Assembly: GCA_023382975.1 (NCBI GenBank)
Contig: JAHDXO010000001.1
Location: 62,001 to 126,000 of the forward strand
Direction: 5' to 3'
DNA: 64,000 nt
Origin: Pirellulaceae bacterium
GTDB taxonomy: Bacteria; Planctomycetota; Planctomycetia; Pirellulales; Pirellulaceae
The notes beneath the pieces were generated by a model. That model was not told where the DNA came from, did not search any database, and saw nothing but the letters and a program-made list of their open reading frames with translations. The position numbers and the translations under genes are program-made. Shown here piece by piece: positions 39,701 to 51,700 of this stretch; within the stretch, counting starts at the first letter, position 1, and each line of letters begins with the position of its first letter.

Positions 39701-42700
39701 GACCAGTTCAGTTTGAGGCGAGGAACCACCACCCTGACGTTCGAACTGGACACCAACGGCGTGCGGAGCAATCCGTCCAATCAGTTGGTGAATATCGCGG
39801 ATAACCTGACGCTCTTCCTGCCGGCCGCCGGTGGCGGATTCGGTGGGGTTGTCGACGGCAGCTACTTTACGATCGATCCGGACGGCCCGGCGGGCGCGGA
39901 TGTCCCGTTGGTGTTCGAATTCCGCCAGATCGGGACCAGTCGGCCCGCGTTCGGAAATGCGCTGATTCCGTTTAACCACTTCACCACGCAAGACATGCTG
40001 GCCGAAGCAGTCGTTGCCGCCGTGGCGAGCCTGCCCACGCGGGGATTGAAACCCGTGAACTTGGGCAACGGCGTGGTCATCCTGGACGGCACGACGCCGG
40101 CGCATCGCCTGGACACCAGTTTTGCCGCGCCGGTCACCAGCAATTTCACTCCGCTGACCCAACTCCAGGTCGTCGAGCGAATTATCGCCGCGTTGAATGC
40201 CGCCGATGGCTTGACGCCCCCGAACAGCGTGCTGGGCTTGAGCCTGCCCAATCCGGCGGATGTCCAGAACGGGGCCATTGTCCTGGGCGGAACGACTCCG
40301 GCTCACCTACTGAACGTCGGCGGCGCGACGGCCCTGGTGCGGACGACGACCCCGAAGTCGCAGCAGGAAGTCGCCGATCGCATCTCGCAGGCGATCAACA
40401 ATGCCTTTGCCGCAGGCACCGATCTGCGGGCCGCCAGTCTGCCCGGCGGCTTGGTCAACGTGCTGGACTTGAGCGGTGACACCGACTTGGTCGTGGACGT
40501 CGCCGGATCGCCCGGCATGGTCTTGACCGGCATCCCGGGCGTCACCCCTGGGCATCTGGCGATTCCCTTCCTGCCGACCGACACGTTGGACGAGATCATC
40601 GAGGGCGCTCCGCCCGTGGTAGTCGGCGCTGCCGCCCGAACCGGCATGGTCGCGGCCATCAACGGTTCCGGCCTGCAGGTACTGGCCGAGCGTTCGCCGT
40701 TCCCCAACGAGGAGATCATCACCCTGAGCGGAACTGCCGGCAATCCGGTCACGTTCGCGCCGGGCGTCTCGGCGCTGCAGCCCAAGGGGATTGTGCCGAT
40801 CTACGTTTCGAGAACCCAGACGGCCAACGACATCGCCGAGCGGATTGCCGCCGCTATTCAGCAGGCCGTCGCCAACGGAGATCTCGCGGGCGTCACTCCG
40901 CGCTTGAACGGCAATCTGGGGTACTCGCCCCCGTCGATCAACCCGGGCGAGGTCCGTTTGAACCGGATCAATCTGCAGGGAGCCACCAACATCGTCCTGG
41001 GTTCGACGAACTCGCTGTTCCGCGTCGAGGGCAGCGTCGGCGTCGCGCCGGGCAACGCCGCGGCGGTCGTTCACACGGACATGACGCGGGTCCAGGTGGC
41101 GAACGTGTTCGACGGCGTTCTCGAAGGTCTGTTCCACAACCCGACCATCATCACCGAGACCGGTTTGCGGTTCGCCGACGGCGAGACGTTCACGCTGAAC
41201 GATGGCGTGAATCCGACCGTCACCTTCGAGTTCGACGCCGGTTTCATCCTGAACATCCCCGTCGGCGGCGGCCAAGTCTCCTTGGGCGGTATCTCCGACG
41301 GCGAGTATTTCACGATCCAGGATGCCATCGGGTTCCGCACGGCATCGTTCGAGTTCGACAAGGACGGGATCGTGACGCCCGGACGCACGGCGATTCCGAT
41401 CCGTGAAGGCGACAGTCCTCTGGCCGTGGCCCGGATGATCGTTTCGGTCGTCCAGACGCATCCCAACCGGGCCATCCTGGGCCTCGCGCCCCGGCTGTTG
41501 ACCGGCAACCGAGTCCAACTGGGCGGCACCGTCGGCACCACGCTGACCATCGGCCCGGGCAGCCAGGTGACCCAATCCAGTCCCCGCATCGCAACGATTC
41601 CCACCGGCGGCGGCGCCGCGATCAACGACGGAGCCACGATCACGTTCAGCAACGGAGTCACCACGATCCGTTACGAGTTCAACAAGATCGGCGGCGTGGC
41701 GCCCGGCAACCGCCCCGTAGCCATCACCAACGCCAGCACACCGAACCAGGTGGCGCAGGCGCTGGTCAACGCGATCCAGGCGACACCGAACCGAGCGTTG
41801 CTGAATCTGAACGCCTACCAGTTGGATTTGTCGCGTCTCGCCATCGAGGCGAATGCGAACGTGTCGGTTCAGAACGTCTCGCCGATCACCTTCGCCACTG
41901 CGTTGCCGTCCCAACCCGGCGTCAGCCCCTCGATGACGCTCGAGCTGCCGGCGACCCTTTCGATGCAGTTGCCCGATCCGCTGACGATCCACATTCCGTC
42001 GGTAGGAATCGTGGACGGCGAGACCTTCACGATCAACGACGGCTTCAGCACGATCACGTTCGAATTCGAGAATCTGTCGCTGGCCGATGGCGTGAATCCG
42101 CTGAACCAAGCCGTCAACATCACGTCGACCAGCACCACCGCCGACATCGGCCGGGCGATTGTCGATGCGATCGACGCCAGCGGCATGGCCTTCAAAGCCA
42201 CCATGATCGGCGGCGTCGGAAACATCGATCTGGGCGGCAGCGGTCAATTCGAGTTGCTCGTTCCGGCGGGCAGTCCCTTGCTGAAAACCGGGCCACTCTC
42301 GCTGCAAGCGCCCAACGGAGGCGGAGCAGCGTTGACCGACGGCGATTCGTTCGTGATCCGCAACGGCCCGGTGGACTATCGATTCGAGTTCGACAACCTG
42401 AACATCAACAACGGCGTTACGCCCGGCTCGTACGAAATCAACTTCGATCCGGTGCTCGACACTCAGAACACCATCGCCGACCGCATCATTGCCACCATCG
42501 CCACGGTGCCCGGATTGAACACGGCTTTGAACCCCATCAAGACCACGGGTGCGCCGCGAGTCCATTTGAGCGCCACGGTGCCGGTCATCCTGGACACGAC
42601 CCTGACGCACTTGACCCAGACCGGTTCGTCGCGGATCAATTTGGACAACCGCCGACTGGTGATCGGCGACAACACGCAGGTTCCGGCGGTGGTGATCCCG

Positions 42701-45700
42701 TTCGAGTTCGACATGGACGGCATCTTTGCGCCCGGCGGCGCGATCGTCGACATCGCTCCGGGAAGCACGCTGCACCAGATCGCCAGCGAATTGATCCGCG
42801 AAATCGAGGCCAGCGCACTGAACCTGGCCCCGGTCTGGAACAACGTCCGGACGGTCGAATTGGCGGCCCCGGCGGGAATCCTGCTGGACACCTCGCAGGT
42901 TCCGACGATTTCCCAGTTCGGTCAGAGCGGCGCGTTCTTCGACGGCCTGACGTTCCTGCTGACCGAGGCAGGGGTAACCAGGCGCCTGGAATTCGACAGC
43001 AACGGCGTGTTTTCGCCGAACAGCATTGTGATCCCGTTCAGCGGCACCGAAACGACCGACCAAATCGCGGCCAAGGTGGTCAGCGCGATCTCGCCGGCTT
43101 CGTCCGGATTCAACGTTTTCCCGCGTTACCTGGGCAACGGAGTGATCGATCTCGGCGGCAGCGAATTGCACGCGATCACGCTGACGACGAACCTGACCGA
43201 CACGACCGCGCTGCTGGGCTCGGTGTCCTTCCGCATCCCGGCGGCCGGCGGTCAGATCGGCGGCGTTGTCGACGGCGAGATGTTTACCATCACCGATGTG
43301 GCAACGGGAATCAGCTACGCCTTCGAATTCAACAGCGATCTGGCGACCGAGGCCGGCACCCACGCGATCCCGTTCGCCTTTGGCGATTCGCAGAACGCCA
43401 TCGGCCAGTCCATCGTGAACGTGGTGCGGAACGTGACGGGCTTGAATCTGTCGCCCCGCTACCGGTCCGATGGCATCGTCGACTTCCAGGCGAGTCCGGC
43501 GACGCACACGCTGTCGTTCCAGCCCACGGTGCTGGTCACTCGGGGCGTGGCCGGCGGAAGAGTTCCGCACGTGCCGGTCGTATACTCGCCCAGCGATGAC
43601 TTCACGGCCCACGACACGGCGATCGCGATCCGCAACGCCGTGAACAGCACGCTGGGCCTGAACATTCAGGCCACCGTCGGCGGAATCGCCACGGCGGACC
43701 AGCGGCGGGTCGAGTTGCTGAACACGGCAGGTTTTCCCACCGACATCGTGTTCGTTCCCGACGTGGACGGGGATCTGCAGCTCGAAGCGCCCCAGAACAT
43801 TTTCAAGCAGGATGAAGACCTGATTCGTATCATCGGGCGCCCGGTGGTCGATCCGGGCCCGCTGGGCTACGACGCCCCGCTGCCGGATAATCCCCGGTTC
43901 CATCTGCCCGGCGATCAATACGGACTGTACTCGAACATCGGCATCGACCCGAGATGGCCGGTGCAACAACCCAGCTACCGCGCCCAGAACAACCAGTTCG
44001 CCGGACTGCGGCTGGACAATTTCATCATCGGCTTCGCCGAACGCGGCGAGTTGGTGACGAACGCCGCCCAGAACGGCACGGGATTCGGCCCGAATGCAAA
44101 CGGTGCAGGCCGTACCGAGGGCGAGTATCAGTTGGAGATCCGCCGCGGGCCCGAATTGACGGCCCCGCTGGTCACGGCCGGATCGGTGCGCAGCATCGAC
44201 ACCAACGATCGCTTGGGCACCGGGATCACACTGATCGTCCAGAACGGTCTGCACATCGCCGACGGCCAGACGCTGACCATACGCGATGGGGTGCGGCACG
44301 TCGTTTTCGAATACGTCGATCAATCGATTCCGAACAACGTCCCGGAACCCGGACGGATTGCCGTGCCGTTCCTGCCGTCCGATCCGGACTACGTCGTGGC
44401 CCGGCGGGTGCGCGACGCCATCAACGGCCCGGACGCCCAGGCCGTTTTGCAGGTCACCGCGGCCATCTCCGACGGCACGCTGATCGGCGTTGGCGACCCG
44501 ACGCCCAGCACCAGCGGGCGCGTCAACCTGTTCGGCCCTGTCACGCTGAAAGTCCATTCGACGACGGTGGAAGAAACCAACGACACGATGGCCCAGGCGA
44601 CTCCGACCGGCGTCGCTGGTCTGGATTCCGCGCCGTTCTTTGGATCCGGCGTGATCGGCGACAATCCCAACCTGCCGCTGCGTCCCGGTTTGGACGTGGA
44701 CATGTTCCAGGTGTCGTTGTCGGCCGGCATTCCGATCCGAGTGGACGTGGACGCGCAGATCATCGGATCCGAACTCGACGCCGTCCTGCGAATCTTCAAC
44801 GCCGCGGGCACCCAGGTGGCCTTCAGCAACCGCGACGCGGCGCCCGGCGAGTACCTGCGGCGCGATCCGTATCTACAGTTCACTCCACCGACCAGCGGGA
44901 CGTACTACATCGCCGTCAGCGGCGCCGGCAACCAGCTCTACGACCCGGGTGTCGAGGGCAGCGGCAGCGAGGGCTCGACCGGCTCCTACGACATCAAGAT
45001 CACCTACGGCGCTTCGACCGGCGCCGACTTCGTCCTGTACGACGACCGCGGCGATTCCAACCTGTTCCGCGACCAGGGGCAGTTGTTGATCCACGCCAAC
45101 ACGATCACCAACTCGGCGGAGTACGGCATCAGGGCCACCGCGGCCGAACGCTCGGCTCAGGACGGTTTCAGTCCGCACGCCGGACCGGTGCGCATGACAC
45201 CGAAGCGGAACCAGGAGAATCTTTCCCCCGGCGTGGTGATCGCCAACAACGTGCTGGCCGAGAACGGCACCGGCGGCATCCTGTTCGGGGGCGATCCCAA
45301 TGCGGTACCTAACGGCCAGGAGGCGTCCGTGCCCTTCGGCCGGATCGTGAACAATACCATCTACGGCGGCGTGCCCGTCAATCCGACAACCACGCTGGCC
45401 GACGTCATTTTCATGTTCGACACCTCCGGCAGCATGGCAGCCGACGTGGCCGAGTTCCGCGCCCGGCTGGCCAGTTTGGATGCGCAGTTCCAGGCGGCGA
45501 ACATCGATGCCAATTACGGCTTGGTCACCTTCCCGGGCGGCAATCCGGGCGGCGCACCGCGACAGTTGATGAACATTTCGACCGTCGGAACCTTCCTGAA
45601 CCCGAGCAGTCCGTTCAACACGTTCCTGACCGGCGGCGATGCGCAGGAGTTCGGCAGTCTGGCGGTGCGCGAGGCGTTGAACACCTTCGACGCGACCACC

Positions 45701-48700
45701 ACGTTCAACTACCGCGCGGGCGCCGACATTATCGTGGTGATGGTGACCGACGAGGACGACGACAGCACGGCGGCCGACTTCACGGTGGCCTTGACCAGTC
45801 TGCTGGTCTCCAACAGCCTGTTCTTCGGCGTCTCCCAGGATCCGAATTCGCCGGCCAGCGGCAATACGGGCCAGCGGTACGGCGAATTCGCTCGTCAAAC
45901 GGGTGGCCAGTTGCTGGACATCGATGGTCTGCGGCGGAATCCAGCGAGCTTCTTCAACGCCTTCGGCCAGATCGTCATCGGGTCGTTGGTCGGCGGACTG
46001 GGAGCCGGAATCACCGTCCAGAACAACGCCAGTCCGACGGTGCTGAACAACGTACTGTCGAGTCTGGCGACGGGAATCAGCGTCGACGCGAGTTCGCAGA
46101 CCACGGTGATCGGCGGTTCGCTGTACCAGAACAACGGCAACAACACCGCGGGCGTTGTGACCGAAGACTTCCCGATCGCGTTGAACACGTCCGATCCGCT
46201 GTTCCGAGATCCGTCGGTCGGCAACTTCTATCCGGCTCCGCTGTCGCGGGTCATCGATGCCTCGGTCGGCTCGCTGCTGGAGCGTTTCGATCTGAAGCAG
46301 GTGAAGAACACCCTGGGCATCGCCGATTCGCCTATTCTGGCGCCCAGCACCGACATCACAGGCCAGTTGCGGGTGGACGATCCGCAGGTCGAAACGCCCG
46401 CCGGTTTCGGCGAGAACGTGTTCGCCGACCGCGGTGCCGTCGACCGCTCGGACTTTGTCGGACCCACAGTCCAGTTGCTCACCCCGCGCGACAACGACAC
46501 GGACGGACTGGACGTGAACCGGGCCGATACGGCGGTGCGACTGAGCGATCAGACGGTACTGACCAGCTTCCGCATCCGGCTGATCGACGGCGTCCCACCG
46601 GCCGACGCGCAGCTCGGCTCCGGCGTCGACGATCTGTCGGTTTCGACCGACAACGTCTCGGTCTTCCGGGACGGAGTCCAGTTGGTCGATGGGATCGACT
46701 ACGCGTTCAGCTACAACGCGACCAGCGATACGATCGTCGTGACGCCGCTGGCTGGGATTTGGGAGCCCAACCGAGTCTACGTCATCCGGGTCAACAACCG
46801 GGACTACTATCGAATCACGGCGAGCAACGGTTGGGAACTGCCCGACGGGTATCAATTCCTGGTTCGAGATCTTCTGGGCGATGAAGAAACGTTCGAGTTC
46901 GAAAGCGGCTATACGCTCCAGGTGCCGCAGACCCTGCAGATCATCGTTCCCGAGGCGGGCGGTTCGCTGGGCGGAGTACGAGACGGCGAGACGTTTACTA
47001 TTCAACGGGTGAGCGGAACTACCATTCTGCAGACGGTCGTGTTCGAATTCGACAGCAACGGGATCTTCACGGACAACAATCTGGACGGACTGCCGGACAA
47101 CCGCCTCGTCTCCTTTAGCGTCGCAGACACCGCCGAGGACATCGCGCAGAAGATCGTGACGCAGATTTTCAACGCGAATCTGCAGTTGCGTCCCTCGCAC
47201 ATCGGCGACGGCATCATCCACTTGGGCAGCACCGAGCAGCACCGCATCGACATTGCGCGGGCTCGCAGTCTGCAGGTGACGGGCCAGGCCAGCGGCATCG
47301 AAGACGGCGACTTCTTCACGATTGACGACGGGACGAAGATCGTCACGTTCGAGTTCGATAGCGACGGGATGCCTGCCGATTCGAATGGGGACGGTGTGGC
47401 GGATCGCCCCGGGGCGGCGTTGATTCCGTTCCATCCAGGGTTGACCAACGATCAAATCGCCGCCCGGATGGTCACGGCGGTCAATTTGGCGGACGTGAAC
47501 CTGACGCCGGTGGCCATCGGCGACGGCCAAGTCCACCTGGGAGGCATCGCCAACGTCCACTTGGTCGACGTCAGCGGCAGCCAACTAACGCCCTTCGGCA
47601 CGCCCGGCGTCCGGCCGGCGTTCGGAATCCGCGTTCCCACCGTGGCTGGACAGCCGAGGTTCGAGCCGGATGCGACGGGCACGCCCTATCTGGCGGACGG
47701 GCAGATCTTCTCGATCAGCGACGGAACCAGGTCGATCACGTTCGAACTGGACGATCAAGCCGATCCACGCAACGGCGGCCGAACCGTCGCACCGAACGTT
47801 GTCGTCGCGTTCTACAGCACCGACTTTGGCATCCGCGTTCCGACTAACGCCAACGGGACGCCCCGCGTCGCCCCGGACGCCACCCCGCTGCCTTTCCTGC
47901 GGGACGGCGACACGTTCACGCTGACGGACGGGACTCGCACCGTGCGGTTCGAACTGAACGACCTGGGCGCCGCGATCGGTGGTGGGTCCGTGACGCCGGG
48001 AAACACCCGCATCGACTACGACAGCCGCACTTCGACCACCGACGACATCGCCAACGCCATCCGGGATGCCATCGCCGGTTCGACCATTCAAGGGCTCAGC
48101 AACCTGCGGAACATTGGCAAGGGCATCGTTCTGTTCGGCGAACCGGCGGGCGGCATCCCGGTGCATGCGTTGAACGTGACGCTGACCGGCTTGGAGCAGA
48201 TGGGCGAGCCCGGCGTCCGAGCGAGCACCGTGAACGACATCGCCAATGTCGTTGTCGCGGCGATCCAAAACGCACCGCTGTCCGGCCTGAACCCGACAAA
48301 CGCTGGAAACGGCGTGATCCAACTCGGCGAAGTCACCGACGGCACTTCGCGCCACGCGATGGATGTGTCTCAAACGGGGTTGTCGCGGATGGGTTCGGCG
48401 GGCATTCCGGCAGCGATTCCGGTCTACGTCACACCGGTTCGGGATTTCGACGAGTCCGGAATCAACGACGATTTCGACGGCACGCAAGTCGCCGTGGCGC
48501 TGCGCAACGCAATCAACGGCAGTACGCTGGCCGTCACCGCCACTCCAGCCGGCGCGAACGTCGTGGAGATCGAGGGCGCAGTGGCCGTCATCGAGTTGAA
48601 TCCGGTGTTCGTGGACAGCACCCGGTTCATTGGCGTGAAGGATCTGGCCGGCAACCCGCTGAAGCCGAACCTGTTGAGCGGCGATACCCAGTACAGTCTG

Positions 48701-51700
48701 GTGCTCGGCCAGGCCGCGATGGACTTCGGCGCCGCACCGCAGACGCTCGCGGGAAGCTATCCCACGCAGATCGGGCAAAACGGTCCGTTCCACATGATCA
48801 CCGCCGATCCGATCTACCTGGGGACGCGGGTGGACGCGGAACCGGACGGTCAGGTGTCGCCCGATGCGACAGGCGACCATCTGGACGGCGAAGGGTTCGT
48901 CATCAACACCGCCGGCGCCGCCAACGTGTACGTTGTCGACGGTACGGGCAGCCTGGTCAACAACGGCGTGACGCCGGGAGTCCTCTCGTTGCCCCTGCCG
49001 CTCACGCTGCAAGTCGGCGCGGGCACAGCGGTTCAAGACGGGGCAAGGTTCCGGGTCACCAACAACGAACGTACCGTGGACTTCGAATTGGACCTGGACA
49101 GCAACCTGAACAACTCGACCGCCATCCGTGTGCCGTACGCGGCAACGGACACGGCGCAGGTGATCGCCGACACGATCACGCGGACCATCCGCGCCCAGAC
49201 CGGACTGAGGCTGACACCAAGTCTGCTGGAAAGCAATGACCCGCTGCTGGGATACGTCCACGTGGGCGGCGAAGCGGTGAGCGTCTTCGGGACAGGACTG
49301 GTGGCCTTGGGACAGGCGGACTTCGTGTCGGACGGGGAGACCTTCCGCATCGACACGCCAGCCGCCAGTTTCATCTTCGAGTTCGACGACATCGCGGCCA
49401 ACACGGGCGTCGCTGCCGGAAATATCCCGGTGCGGTACGACGTGGATACCACGCGCGACGGGCTGGCCGAAGCGATTATTCAGGCCGTGCTGAGCACCAG
49501 TCTGGGTATCGCCGCGACCAATCTGGGCGAAGGCCTGGTGGAACTGAGCGGACGCGACGACGACGGCGTGGTCATCATGGGCGCGTTCAACCGCAACACG
49601 GCGACGCAGATCCAAGTGTTCCCGTCGGCGCCCGGTTTGCTGGACGCCTGGATCGACTTCAACCGCGACGGCGACTTCGACGATGCGGGCGAACAGATTC
49701 TGACCAGCGTGCAAATCCGGCCGGACCGGGAGAACATGTTCGAGATCCAGGCGCCCGCCTATGCGGTGACTGGTTCGACCATCGCCCGCTTCCGCTTCAG
49801 CAGCAGCGGCGGCCTGTTGCCCACCGGTTTCGCGGCGGACGGCGAAGTCGAGGACTACGTGGTCCAGATCATGGACGGCAACCCGCCGATCGCCAACAAC
49901 GATTTCTACACCTTCGACGAGGACAATATCCATACCGGCAGCAGCGTGCTGGCCAACGACATCGATCCGGACACCGGAACGTCGGACAACCTCACGGTCT
50001 TCAGCTATCAGACGGTCTCGGCGTTGGGCGCCGTCGTGGTGATGAACACCAGCAGCGATCCTGCGTTGAGGGGTACGTTTACCTACGATCCGCGCGGATC
50101 GGCGATCTTGCAGAGCCTGGATATCGGGCAAAGCATGGTCGACACCTTTGTGTACCGCGCGTTCGACGGGCAATTCCTGTCAACGCCGGGCACCGTCACG
50201 ATCACGGTCGAAGGACGGAACGATGCGCCGGTGGCGAATCCCGATCCGGACGTCGCCCGCGGCGAACCCGAAATTCAGACACCGGAAAACGTGGCAATCA
50301 CGATTCGCGTGCTGGACAACGACTTCGATCCCGAAGGACATCCGCTGACCATTACCAACGTCACCGGCGCAACGGGCACGACGACCATCGAAGGAGATAC
50401 GATCCGCTACAACCCGTCCGGCGCTTTCCGGAGCCTGGACGTTGGCCAACACGATTTCGATTCGTTCGTCTACACCATCACCGACGGCCGGGGACTGTTC
50501 GCCAGCGCGACCGTCACGGTTCGGATTCTGGGCGTCAACGATCCGCCAGTGGCCGTCAATGATTTCTATCCCAGCAATCCCACGGCCCGCACCGACGAAA
50601 AAACGTCCAAAACGATCGACGTGCTCGTGAACGATTTTGACCCGGAAGGATCGCAACTGACGGTGGTTTCGGTCCAGACGTTCAACACCATCGGAACCGC
50701 CGTGGTCAACTTCGCGGGGACCCCGAACAACAACGTCACTTACAACCCGAACAACCGCTTCCAGTTCCTGGGAGTCGGCAAGACGGCAACGGACACGTTC
50801 AGCTACGTTGTGCGAGACGCCCAGGGCAACACCTCGGCCGCCACGGTGACCGTGACGATCGACGGAGTCAACGACAATCCGGTGGCGCGGAACGTGGCGA
50901 ACGTCAACGTGGCCCGCAACCAGACCGTTCGCGTCAACGTCCTGGCCAACGATACCGATGTCGACGGGGACGCACTCCGCGTGATCGGCGTCAATTTGGC
51001 CACGCTCGGTACGCGCGGCCTGGTGACGATCAATGCCGACAACACGGTCACCTACGATCCCAACGGTCAGTTCGACAACTTGTCGATCGGCCAAACCGCC
51101 ACCGACCGCTTCGTTTACACGATCGGTGATTTCGACGCCAACGGTCAGTCGCTTGGCGGCTCGGCCTCGGCGACCGTGACCATCACGGTGTTCGGAGCCA
51201 GCGATCCGCCGGTGGCCAACGACGATCAAGCGACCACGACCGAGAAGGATTCGGTTGCCATTTCCGTTCTGTTCAACGACACGGACGACTTCGGACCGCT
51301 GACCGTCGTGGATGTCGATCCGCTGAACATCCGGGGCAGCTTGCTGATCAGCCCGCTCAACCAGCCGAACAATCTGGTGGTCTACAGCCCCGACGGCCAG
51401 TTTGACCAACTCCGCCAGGGAGAAACGGCGACCGAGATTTTCGCCTACACGGTGAGCGATGGCGTCGGATTCGACACCGCACTGGTGACGGTCACGGTGA
51501 CGGGCGTCAACGACCCGCCGGTGGCCAACATCGACGCCAACGGTTACCAGGTGCAACGCGGTCGGACACTGCGAGCGAACGACGCCGACGGCACCCTGAC
51601 CCCCGGCGTGCCGGGCGACGACGGCGTGCTGCTGAACGACACGGACGCCGAAGGCGACGCACTGACCGCCGTCCTGGCGACAGGACCGACGCACGGCGTG

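Noticed and set aside
40307..44557. A 1,416-codon open frame on the minus strand inside the giant gene, and similar long antisense frames at 29501-31396, 35627-37696, 44873-47584 and 47585-50173.
   Set aside because: They are mirror frames of a GC-rich, codon-biased gene. Their translations are rich in Arg, Gln, Asp and Val and lack domains, starts with binding sites or any known family.
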